Shown here in pieces: positions 17,105-24,939 of a stretch of DNA of 64,000 nucleotides (within the stretch, counting starts at the first letter, position 1; each line of letters opens with the position of its first letter). Source of the stretch: Desulfitobacterium chlororespirans DSM 11544 (lineage in GTDB: Bacteria > Bacillota > Desulfitobacteriia > Desulfitobacteriales > Desulfitobacteriaceae); assembly GCF_900143285.1 (NCBI RefSeq), contig NZ_FRDN01000008.1:67926-131925 (forward strand), read 5' to 3'. Below the pieces are notes generated by a model. It made no database searches, was not told the DNA's origin, and saw nothing but the letters and a program-made list of their open reading frames with translations. Made by a program: the position numbers and the translations under genes.

Positions 17105-17818
17105 ATGCGCGAAAAAAAGGTTAAAGTGTTGGTTGTGGAAGATGAAGCGTCCATCCGGCGTTTCATTACCCTCAACCTGGAGATGGCCGGATATGAGGTG
17201 GGAGAAGCGGAGAGCGGGGAAGATGCCCTGGCTCTCCTTACCGCATTTCTCCCCGACTTGGTGGTGTTGGATCTGATGCTGCCGGGGATAGACGGTCTGG
17301 AAGTTTGCCAGCATATTCGTGAAACCATGCCGGACCCTCTGATCATCATCCTGACAGCTAAAGGGCAGGATACGGACAAGATTATGGGGCTTGAACTGGG
17401 AGCAGATGATTATATGGTCAAGCCTTTTAATCCCTTTGAACTGATTGCCAGGATCAAAGCCATGCTAAGACGCCGGGATCGCTATGAAGCCGGAAGAACA
17501 GGTTATACCTACGGCAGCCTGCATCTGGACACTGCTGCCAATAAACTCCTCAAAAACAATCAGGAAGTGGAGCTGACCCCTACGGAATATTCCCTGCTGA
17601 AAATGTTTATGGAGAATCCGGGGAAAGCGCTGCGCAGAGAGGAAATGCTCAATGGAATCTGGGGAGAGGATTATTTCGGGGATACCAAAACTTTAGATGT
17701 GCATATTCGGCGGCTCCGGGAAAAAATCGAGGATAACCCCTCCGATCCCCGGTATATTAAAACAGTTTGGGGCTCGGGTTACCGATGGCAGCCGGAAATG
17801 GTCAGGAGGCTGCCATGA
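17105..17818 (+). CDS. OmpR/PhoB-family response regulator
   Basis: A 237-residue regulator with a receiver domain (acidic pair E12-D13, phosphoacceptor D56 in VVLDLMLPG, Lys in MVKPF) and a C-terminal winged helix (LTPTEYSLLKMFMENPGK, LDVHIRRLREKIE, YIKTVWGSGYRW). A TATAAT at 17065-17070 is a likely -10. The stop overlaps the kinase start as ATGA, so the two are translated together. Confidence 0.95.
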   Translation: MREKKVKVLVVEDEASIRRFITLNLEMAGYEVGEAESGEDALALLTAFLPDLVVLDLMLPGIDGLEVCQHIRETMPDPLIIILTAKGQDTDKIMGLELGADDYMVKPFNPFELIARIKAMLRRRDRYEAGRTGYTYGSLHLDTAANKLLKNNQEVELTPTEYSLLKMFMENPGKALRREEMLNGIWGEDYFGDTKTLDVHIRRLREKIEDNPSDPRYIKTVWGSGYRWQPEMVRRLP

Positions 17819-19209
17819 AAGGGATCCGCGGCAGACTGACGGCTAATTTTATGATCGTGATTCTGGTTTCGGTAGCCATTTTGGAAGTGCTGCTGATCTA
17901 TACTGTCCAGCAGAATTATTACGGCAGCCTCAGGGGCAACCTGACCAATCAGGTAAAAATCAGCGCTGATATGTATTCCAAGTACTATTCCGATACCTCT
18001 TTGGAAGATAATATCCTCTATAATGTGGATGCTTTTTGGAATCAAAGCAATGCCCAAGTGGAAATTGTCGATAGAGACGGGAAGATCGTCATGGACTCCC
18101 TGGGAGCGATTTCAGAACAAGAGGGACCCACGGAGGATATTCAGGATGCCCTCAATGATAAGATGGGGGAATGGATAGGAAAATTAAACGGCCAGAAGGT
18201 CATGGCCGTAGCTTATCCCTTAAAATCTGAGGGGGAAATTGTCGGAGCCCTGCGGTTTATTGCTTCTACACATGAAATTGATCAGGATATTCAGGACACG
18301 GCCAAAATTTTTATCGCCATCGGTCTTTTTGTGGCCATGGTGGTGGGTTTCCTCAGCATTTTCTTAGCCAATACCATCCTTATTCCCTTGAAGGAAGTGA
18401 CAGCCATTGCTGAAAGCATGGCTGCCGGCAATTTTCAAATCAAGAGCAGGAAAAAACAGGATGACGAGATCGGTAAGCTTGCCGATACCTTGAATTATAT
18501 GGCTGAAGAAATAACCAAAAAAGAAAAGCTGAAAAATGATTTTATATCTTCGGTCTCCCATGAATTGCGTACTCCTCTGACCTCCATTATGGGCTGGGCC
18601 ATTACCCTGCAAAGCGAAAAATTCCAGCAGAAAGAAATGCTCAACGACGGTCTTGGCATCATTGCCAAAGAATCCGAACGGCTCACCCGGATGGTGGAAG
18701 AGCTCCTGGACTTTTCCAAATTTGTTTCCGGCAGGATCAAGCTGAGTTATGAAGAGGTCAATATGGCCGAACTGATGGAGCATATCCGCAAACAACTGAC
18801 CCCCCGGGCCACCAGGGAAACTATCCAGTTTACAGTGGATTATCCGGAAAACCTCCCCGACCTGTTGACAGATCCTAATCGGTTAAAACAAGTCTTGATC
18901 AATATTCTGGATAACGCCTTGAATTTTACGGCTGCCGAGGGGAGTGTCCGTTTTCAGGCCGAGGTAGGGGAGAAAGACTACACCTTTACGATCTCCGACA
19001 ACGGATGCGGCATTGCTGCCGGTGAACTGCCCATGGTGAAAGAAAAGTTTTACAAAGGCAAGAGCTCACGTTCCCGCAACGGGATTGGTTTATCCATCTG
19101 TGAAGAGATCATTACCCTGATGAAAGGCCGGTTGGAAATCCACAGTGAAGTCAATGTCGGGACAACGGTGGTCATTACTCTGCCCAGAGAGGTGAGTGCC
19201 CATGGTTAA
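17815..19209 (+). CDS. Sensor histidine kinase of the OmpR-partner type
   Basis: The 464-residue kinase has an N-terminal membrane segment, an extracytoplasmic sensor of about 130 residues, a second membrane segment, HAMP, HisKA with the phosphorylated His in SVSHELRTPL, and HATPase motifs (NILDNALNF, DNGCGI, NGIGLSI). The open frame begins at 17767, but ATG 17815, preceded by AGGAGG and overlapping the regulator stop, is the likely start. Its signal is unknown; the position between oatA and a lipoprotein gene points to envelope sensing. Confidence 0.92.
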   Translation: MKGIRGRLTANFMIVILVSVAILEVLLIYTVQQNYYGSLRGNLTNQVKISADMYSKYYSDTSLEDNILYNVDAFWNQSNAQVEIVDRDGKIVMDSLGAISEQEGPTEDIQDALNDKMGEWIGKLNGQKVMAVAYPLKSEGEIVGALRFIASTHEIDQDIQDTAKIFIAIGLFVAMVVGFLSIFLANTILIPLKEVTAIAESMAAGNFQIKSRKKQDDEIGKLADTLNYMAEEITKKEKLKNDFISSVSHELRTPLTSIMGWAITLQSEKFQQKEMLNDGLGIIAKESERLTRMVEELLDFSKFVSGRIKLSYEEVNMAELMEHIRKQLTPRATRETIQFTVDYPENLPDLLTDPNRLKQVLINILDNALNFTAAEGSVRFQAEVGEKDYTFTISDNGCGIAAGELPMVKEKFYKGKSSRSRNGIGLSICEEIITLMKGRLEIHSEVNVGTTVVITLPREVSAHG

Positions 19210-20692
19210 AAAAAGCCTCCTGCTCCCGCTGTTTTTCTTGCTGTTTTTCCTGGGCGGTTGTGCCGAATTTTCAGGGGCATCGGCCGGTAAGATTATTCCG
19301 CCCTCCGATCAGGTCAGCCCTTTAGGAGGCAAATGGACGGTGCTTGAGGAACTGGACAGCAACGGCAGCGAAGGAGGAGCGGGCCAGCCATGGTTAGGAA
19401 GTGATGTCCAATTTGCTCCAGGTGTTGTTTCTTTCGGCGGCCATGTCTGGGATAACCCTGCTTATAAAATCAAAAGGGTGAAGGCAGAGGATTATTTGTT
19501 GACCAAGTATATTCCATCTGTTGGGAGTTCCGGACTGAAGTCTCAGAAGGTGGATGTGATTACTGTTTACGCCTCCGGCAATTATCTGGGTGAATTTATG
19601 AAGCTGGATGATACCGGTATGATTTTTTTTGTGCAAAACAAAGCTCTTTTATTGAAGAAAATTGCCGATGAAGCAGACAGCACCCTGGTGGCCGGGAATA
19701 CCGATGCTCAGGAGCTGAACCAGGACAGCAGGGAAGGAATTTCCGGAGTTTTGCTGGGACTGAGGATACCTTCGGCTACAGGATATACCTATCAGACCCT
19801 CTGGATTGCTGTTGATCATCAGCAGCTCAAACCGATTCTGACTTCCGAACAAATCTTTTTTCCGCGGACCAGCGGTTTTTGGGAACTCAGTGTCCGGAAC
19901 CTCCCCACTGACGGCACGACAGATAATCTACTGACCGCTCGTAATGTAACAGCCAAGGCCCCCGACCTGAAGAGAGAGGATGGGGAAAGGGAAGGGGGAG
20001 CAGGAATAGAGGAGCAACCCTATGCCGAGGCGGCGGAGAGAGTGATCAATTATATCGGCAATGATTATGTTGCCATCGAAAAGAGAACCCCCGGAATCAA
20101 TCACTTGCAGGTGCTTCCCGTGGATAAACTTTTATCCCCCACTGAAATCAAGGTGTCTGATTTACTGGGGGACAAGGGATTTAATGCCTATTTAAACGCC
20201 AGAGAGCAGGCAGCCGCTGCCTTAAGGGAGAAAGGGATCACCTCGATTAGCCAGGATGAATCTGGGGAAAACTTCGGCCTGATTCGCAAAAACGGCCGTT
20301 GGAGTTTAGTGGGAAGAATCCATTATCAAAGCGGCAGTAATTTTGAATATAAAGATTTCGATCTGAAAATTATTCCTCCGGCCAATTTGATCTTCTATGA
20401 TGCCTTGATGTTAAGCTGGTACAATATCAAAGACCGGGTTCCCGATGCCACGGACGCTTTTACTTCCCCCAACCGGGATATCGCCCTGGTCAAAACCAAG
20501 ACTAAGTTAACCATTTATCCTATCGGTGCTGATAAATTAGGAGAAACCCATTTGGCGGAGCTGGAACTGCCGGAAGGGGCCACCGTGATCATGGCGGAAT
20601 GGGCTACCGGGTCCTATGTGGACAGCTGGGAAAAATCCTTTCTAGCTTATGGGGCCCAGGCCTTAGGCAGCGGCTCAGTGCGGGTGCGCTGA
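19202..20692 (+). CDS. Lipoprotein of unknown function linked to the two-component system
   Basis: A 496-residue secreted lipoprotein. The signal peptide (VKKSLLLPLFFLLFFLGGC) ends in the lipobox LGGC. The mature part is mixed alpha/beta with no motif I recognise. It overlaps the kinase gene by eight bases, so it belongs to the same operon and may modulate the kinase sensor, as small lipoproteins next to kinases sometimes do; that is inference. An upstream in-frame GTG (19196) is less likely than ATG 19202. Confidence 0.75.
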   Translation: MVKKSLLLPLFFLLFFLGGCAEFSGASAGKIIPPSDQVSPLGGKWTVLEELDSNGSEGGAGQPWLGSDVQFAPGVVSFGGHVWDNPAYKIKRVKAEDYLLTKYIPSVGSSGLKSQKVDVITVYASGNYLGEFMKLDDTGMIFFVQNKALLLKKIADEADSTLVAGNTDAQELNQDSREGISGVLLGLRIPSATGYTYQTLWIAVDHQQLKPILTSEQIFFPRTSGFWELSVRNLPTDGTTDNLLTARNVTAKAPDLKREDGEREGGAGIEEQPYAEAAERVINYIGNDYVAIEKRTPGINHLQVLPVDKLLSPTEIKVSDLLGDKGFNAYLNAREQAAAALREKGITSISQDESGENFGLIRKNGRWSLVGRIHYQSGSNFEYKDFDLKIIPPANLIFYDALMLSWYNIKDRVPDATDAFTSPNRDIALVKTKTKLTIYPIGADKLGETHLAELELPEGATVIMAEWATGSYVDSWEKSFLAYGAQALGSGSVRVR

Positions 20693-20775
20693 TAATGCCG
20701 GAGAATAAGGGGTAACCTGAGTGCTTTCGATATAAATCTAGTGATATAAATCATATTAATTTGTATAGAAGAAGA

Positions 20776-20816
20776 AAGCTGAACAACCGATTACTACACT
20801 CGGGGTTCAGCTTTTT
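20776..20816 (+). terminator. Terminator after the two-component operon
   Basis: An inverted repeat (AAGCTGAAC with GTTCAGCTT) followed by a run of T marks the end of the oatA-side operon. Confidence 0.8.
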
Positions 20817-20920
20817 TTATGGGCTGGATACCTTAATGAAGCCAGATGCAGCATTCATTCTCTGAAATGATATAGCAGATAGTGCTTGGGCACCAACCAA
20901 AAGATTATCTTGAGAAATAT

Positions 20921-20967
20921 TTCCCGAGTGGGGAATTATTTCTCAGGATGTTTCCCAAAGAGGGAAA
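20921..20967. promoter_or_regulatory. Paired activator sites (UAS) for the sigma-54 regulator
   Basis: Two inverted repeats of the form TTCCC-N5-GGGAA, at 20921-20935 and 20951-20967 (TTTCCC-aaaga-GGGAAA), lie with centres 31 bp apart, about 110 and 140 bp before the predicted start of transcription of the MFS gene. The same pair, including an identical TTTCCCAAAGAGGGAA core, precedes the molybdoenzyme operon at 24752-24807. This is the expected position for an enhancer-binding protein. Confidence 0.75.
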
Positions 20968-21041
20968 AATAGAGGGCTTTCTTAGGATAAAAAAGAGAGC
21001 AAAAAATGCTTGAAATGGCTTGTTATTCGTATTTGTTCTGT

Positions 21042-21057
21042 TTGGTACAAAAATTGC
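21042..21057 (+). promoter_or_regulatory. Sigma-54 promoter of the MFS gene
   Basis: The sequence TTGGTACAAAAATTGC has GG and GC separated by exactly 10 nt, matching the -24/-12 consensus. Transcription should start near 21069. Confidence 0.75.
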
Positions 21058-21071
21058 AATTATTGTCTGCA

Positions 21072-21090
21072 GATTTCGAAATCAAATAAC
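21072..21090. promoter_or_regulatory. Conserved 19-nt leader element, copy 1
   Basis: GATTTCGAAATCAAATAAC, whose first 12 bases are a perfect palindrome, lies at about +3. It is identical to 24899-24917 at the same place after the second sigma-54 promoter. It could be a further operator or an RNA element. Confidence 0.6.
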
Positions 21091-21167
21091 AGGTATAAGG
21101 TGGTGAGCGAAAGGATTGATAACGTAAGTTTCAACGCTGTTTTACAAATAAGAAGGTGGTGCACAAA

Positions 21168-22385
21168 TTGAAAAACAGAGTATGGCTGGTAACGCTCATT
21201 GTAGTATTGACGGGGGTTGTCGTTGCAGCTTGCAACTTTAAGGTCCCGCCGACGATGGTTGTGCTGATGGATGAGATGCAGGTCAGTGTAACAGAAGGCG
21301 GCATTCTGATGTCAATGTCTGTTATTGCCGGAATTATCTTGGCCTTACCCGCAGGTGGCATAATCATGAAAACCGGGCCGAAAAAACTTGGCGCCTTTTC
21401 TTTGGCCTGTACCCTGGCTGGCAGTGTGGTTGGCGCAGTGGCTCCGAACTTTACAATTCTGATGATCAGCAGGGCCATTGAAGGGATAGGCTTCGCATTT
21501 ATCAGTGTAGTGGCTCCATCCATTATTGCTTTATGTTTTCCCCCTGAAAAAAGGGGTCTGCCAATGGCCTTATGGGCGTTGTGGATCAGTATAGGCATGT
21601 TGTTCATATTTAATGTGACCAATGCCATCGTACCGGTTTTTGGGTGGCGCGGTGACTGGTGGCTGGTAGCAATTCTGGCGGCTGTTATGCTGGTGGTGTT
21701 TGTGATCTTTGTAAAAGTTCCCGAGCCGGAGGCAGACCCTGCTGAACAGGGAGCCCCTCAGCCTTCCTTAAAAGAAGGGCTCCAGTCCGTACCCTCATGG
21801 CTTTTGTGTCTGATCTTCATATGTTTCGCTACGGTGGTCTCCGCATTCACCACCTATTTCCCAACATATATCGTCCAAGTGCTGGGGCTGGATGTTGCCG
21901 CCGCCAATTCCTATTCCGGCTTTATGGCTATCGGGATGATCGTAGGCGGGCTTGCCATGGGGTTTGTATTGAATAAAGTGAAAAACCGGCCGGCCTTGCT
22001 GGTCCTATGTATGGTTTTAACGGGAGCAGCCGGTTACTTCACCTTTGAGGTAAGTAACCCCAATACCCTTCTGCTCTACGTGTTTTTGGCTGGTCTTGCC
22101 TACTCCATGCCTGCAGCCACTATTTTTACGGTAGCGCCGGATTCGGCAAGGTCTCCGGCGGCCATAGGCATGGCCATGAGTTTATGTGTTTTAGGTCAAA
22201 ATATAGCCAGCGGCATTGCACCGGTGATTATTGGGGCAGTAGTTGAAAGCAGCGGCTATGTTTGGGGTTCGGCGACTCCCATCCTTCTGGGAGCGGGAGC
22301 CATGGGAGTGATTTTCGCCCTCCTTTTTGTCGTAGCGATGAATAAAAAAAATAGTGTCTTCCAACCATCGGGGAAAGGCATTTAA
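21168..22385 (+). CDS. MFS transporter under sigma-54 control
   Basis: The 405-residue protein has twelve predicted membrane segments and a major-facilitator fold (GIILALPAGGIIMKTGPKK is the loop 2-3 motif). The open frame starts with GTG 21156, but AAGGTGG at 21153-21159 puts TTG 21168 at the right distance, giving a start directly before the first membrane helix. Sigma-54 promoter, activator sites and leader element are shared with the molybdoenzyme operon, so it probably moves the substrate or product of that enzyme. Confidence 0.82.
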   Translation: MKNRVWLVTLIVVLTGVVVAACNFKVPPTMVVLMDEMQVSVTEGGILMSMSVIAGIILALPAGGIIMKTGPKKLGAFSLACTLAGSVVGAVAPNFTILMISRAIEGIGFAFISVVAPSIIALCFPPEKRGLPMALWALWISIGMLFIFNVTNAIVPVFGWRGDWWLVAILAAVMLVVFVIFVKVPEPEADPAEQGAPQPSLKEGLQSVPSWLLCLIFICFATVVSAFTTYFPTYIVQVLGLDVAAANSYSGFMAIGMIVGGLAMGFVLNKVKNRPALLVLCMVLTGAAGYFTFEVSNPNTLLLYVFLAGLAYSMPAATIFTVAPDSARSPAAIGMAMSLCVLGQNIASGIAPVIIGAVVESSGYVWGSATPILLGAGAMGVIFALLFVVAMNKKNSVFQPSGKGI

Positions 22386-22436
22386 GCTTTTTTAAAATTT
22401 ATTTGTTAACATGTTTAGAGGCTTAGAGTCCATTGT

Positions 22437-22473
22437 CCGCTGTGGATATTGCATTATGCAATATCCACAGCGG
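22437..22473 (+). terminator. Strong hairpin after the MFS gene
   Basis: A perfect 17-bp stem beginning CCGCTGTGGATATTGCA with a TTA loop separates the MFS gene from the regulator gene. The following bases are only moderately T-rich, so it may also be an mRNA 3'-end stabiliser. Confidence 0.6.
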
Positions 22474-22612
22474 GCAATTTCCATTTCCTTCAGAGGTATC
22501 TGAATAGGCATTCTGTTTCTATGTTATGTTAATTGAAAGATTAGCCAAAATATAATAAAATTTTATTGTACTCATTAGTACTACCTATCATTGATATAGG
22601 AGGGCCTTAAGG

Positions 22613-24649
22613 ATGTTAAAACAAGAATGGGATGGTATACTGGCTGAAAAAGAGCTTTACCTTAAAGGTGAATGGAAGGATTTGACGGAGTTCCGATTTA
22701 TCCGTCAGGAGGTTATCGTCTCATGGGAGAAGGCCAAGAAATATAATATCAGTGAGGATATGACTACCAAACGAAAAGTGGCAAAACCTGATTTACTGGA
22801 TCAGATCTCACAAAAATATTCCTTTCTTATCGAGCTTACCTCCTCGATTTTGAACATATTTTATAGTTTTGTGAGAGCTGATTTTGCTTTTTATCTTTGT
22901 GACACAAGCAGTGTAGTTTTGCTGCAGGGAGGTGACCTAATCGAGCAGACGACTAAAACAGATCAGATCGTTGGCTTTATCATGGACGAGGAGTCCGTTG
23001 GAACCAGCTCCCATCTTCTCTGCATGGAACAGCAAAAACCCGTTCAGCTTATCGGTCCGGAACACTATTGTCAAGACTTTTGGAATATTGTTGGTTCTTC
23101 AGCGCCAATCTTTGATCAGAATAATCAGCTGATCGGTGCCCTTGTTTTAATCCAGCCCATGCCCAATGAACCCTGGCAAAAGCAAATGGAGGATTTTTTT
23201 GCCTATACTCTGGGTTTTTTGACGACAATGTCCAGTGTGATCAACCTGCAATTAAAGCTAAGCAGTAAAAATGAGCACCTGAAAGCGATAAATCGATCGT
23301 TAATCGAAAGCCATAAAAATCTTAAAACTATGGGAGATACTTTAAATACGACACTGACACTGATGGACTATGGAGTCGTTACGATTAACTATGAAGGGAA
23401 AATTATCCATGCCAACGAAAAAGCCTATGATATTCTGCGTCTGAATAGTAATCATGAACATAAGATTGCGGATTTTTTTGGTGGCTACCCTGATTTTATC
23501 GAAGATGTAAAGAGCGGGCAAAAAACAGAAATAGAAGATAATTTTGTAGTGAATTTTTATGGCAAAAAATTTATTGTTACGGCGAATCCTATTATCAATC
23601 AAGAAACCGGAGCCATGGAAGTAGCGGTGCTTTCCTTTTTAAATGATCAGTCCATCAGTACCGTAGCCCACAATCGGTCCGGCTCCTATGCCCAATTCAG
23701 TTTTGATGGGATTATCGGCAACAGCATTGTTATCAAAGAAGCCATCAGGAAGGCCAAGCAGTATGCAGCTTCACCTGAAAACATATTGCTGCTTGGGGAG
23801 AGCGGTACCGGCAAAGAACTTTTTGCTCAGGCTATTCACAACAGCAATGATGAGCAGCAGCCTTTTATAGCGGTAAACTGTGCCGCCATTCCCCGCAGTC
23901 TGATCGAAAGTGAACTTTTTGGTTATGAAGGGGGAACTTTTACCGGGGCTGAGCGCAAAGGAAGGCCGGGCAAAATTGAGCTGTCCAACGGGGGGACTTT
24001 GTTTTTGGACGAAATCGGGGACATGCCTTTGGAATTGCAGGCTGTGCTTTTAAGAACCCTGCAGGATAAAAAGATTATGCGGGTGGGGGGGAATAAATAT
24101 CTGGAGATCTCTTTCCGCCTGATCGCTTCGACCAACAGGGATTTATATCAAATGGTCAATGACGGGCTGTTCCGCCCCGATTTATATTACCGTCTTTCCG
24201 TTTTGACCGTCCGTATACCGCCACTGAGAGAGCGCTTTGGTGACGTTGATCTCCTCACGGATTATTGTATAGATAGTTACTGTAAAAAAGTCGGCATGCC
24301 CAGGCCGGAAATCAGCGCTCAAGTACGCAGTATGTTAAATAAGTATTATTGGCCCGGCAATGTGCGTCAGTTGGAAAATGCCATTATATACGGTATCAAC
24401 ACCGCAAAAGGCAATACAATCCTGCCTCAGGATTTGCCATGGGAAATACAAACAGAGAGTTATAACCCTCTTCCGGAAAAACATAAGGAGCAAGGAGATA
24501 CGGTACTTTCCATGTCCGAGCTCGAAAGAAGATCCATGCTCATGGCCTTGGCCAAGACAAATAATAATGCCATCAAAGCCGCAGAGATTCTCGGCATGGG
24601 CAAATCTACCTTTTACCGTAAGTTAAAAAGATACGAGATAGAAATCTAA
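22613..24649 (+). CDS. Sigma-54-dependent enhancer-binding activator
   Basis: A 678-residue AcoR/NtrC-type activator. The N-terminal part (to about 225) is a GAF-like sensor, followed by a PAS-like region (about 235-340), an AAA+ domain (Walker A GESGTGKELF, sigma-54 contact loop GGTFTGA, Walker B GGTLFLDEIGDM) and a C-terminal Fis-type helix-turn-helix (NNNAIKAAEILGMGKSTFYR). The contact loop has Thr where GAFTGA has Ala. It lies between the two units with TTCCC-N5-GGGAA sites and sigma-54 promoters and almost certainly controls both. ATG 22613 follows an AGGAGGG site. Confidence 0.93.
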   Translation: MLKQEWDGILAEKELYLKGEWKDLTEFRFIRQEVIVSWEKAKKYNISEDMTTKRKVAKPDLLDQISQKYSFLIELTSSILNIFYSFVRADFAFYLCDTSSVVLLQGGDLIEQTTKTDQIVGFIMDEESVGTSSHLLCMEQQKPVQLIGPEHYCQDFWNIVGSSAPIFDQNNQLIGALVLIQPMPNEPWQKQMEDFFAYTLGFLTTMSSVINLQLKLSSKNEHLKAINRSLIESHKNLKTMGDTLNTTLTLMDYGVVTINYEGKIIHANEKAYDILRLNSNHEHKIADFFGGYPDFIEDVKSGQKTEIEDNFVVNFYGKKFIVTANPIINQETGAMEVAVLSFLNDQSISTVAHNRSGSYAQFSFDGIIGNSIVIKEAIRKAKQYAASPENILLLGESGTGKELFAQAIHNSNDEQQPFIAVNCAAIPRSLIESELFGYEGGTFTGAERKGRPGKIELSNGGTLFLDEIGDMPLELQAVLLRTLQDKKIMRVGGNKYLEISFRLIASTNRDLYQMVNDGLFRPDLYYRLSVLTVRIPPLRERFGDVDLLTDYCIDSYCKKVGMPRPEISAQVRSMLNKYYWPGNVRQLENAIIYGINTAKGNTILPQDLPWEIQTESYNPLPEKHKEQGDTVLSMSELERRSMLMALAKTNNNAIKAAEILGMGKSTFYRKLKRYEIEI

Positions 24650-24751
24650 TCCTGGGTATGAGATGATAATGGATCTTGAATAGAAAAAGTTTCGGGAATA
24701 GAGAGGCGCATCCTGCGCCTTTTTTATTTTATAGGATTGACTGGGCTGTTT

Positions 24752-24807
24752 TTCCCAAAGAGGGAAGGCATCTGCCCTTGTTTTAGGGTAATTCCCATTC
24801 GGGGAAT
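24752..24807. promoter_or_regulatory. Paired activator sites before the molybdoenzyme operon
   Basis: Inverted repeats TTCCC-aaaga-GGGAA (24752-24766) and ATTCCC-attcg-GGGAAT (24791-24807) lie with centres 40 bp apart, about 137 and 97 bp before the predicted transcription start. They match the pair at 20921-20967. Confidence 0.75.
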
Positions 24808-24868
24808 GGCAATAAAGAGGGGGATGTTTAAAACCTTGTATTTTCCTGAAAATCACGGCTTGTAAGGG

Positions 24869-24884
24869 TTGGCATATAAATTGC
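24869..24884 (+). promoter_or_regulatory. Sigma-54 promoter of the molybdoenzyme operon
   Basis: TTGGCATATAAATTGC has GG (24871-24872) and GC (24883-24884) separated by 10 nt, a close match to the -24/-12 consensus. Start of transcription is expected near 24896. Confidence 0.8.
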
Positions 24885-24898
24885 ATATTTAAAGGATC

Positions 24899-24917
24899 GA
24901 TTTCGAAATCAAATAAC
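24899..24917. promoter_or_regulatory. Conserved 19-nt leader element, copy 2
   Basis: Identical to 21072-21090 (palindrome GATTTCGAAATC plus AAATAAC), at about +3 of the second sigma-54 promoter. Confidence 0.6.
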
Positions 24918-24939
24918 TAATATAAGGAGGAATAATTGT

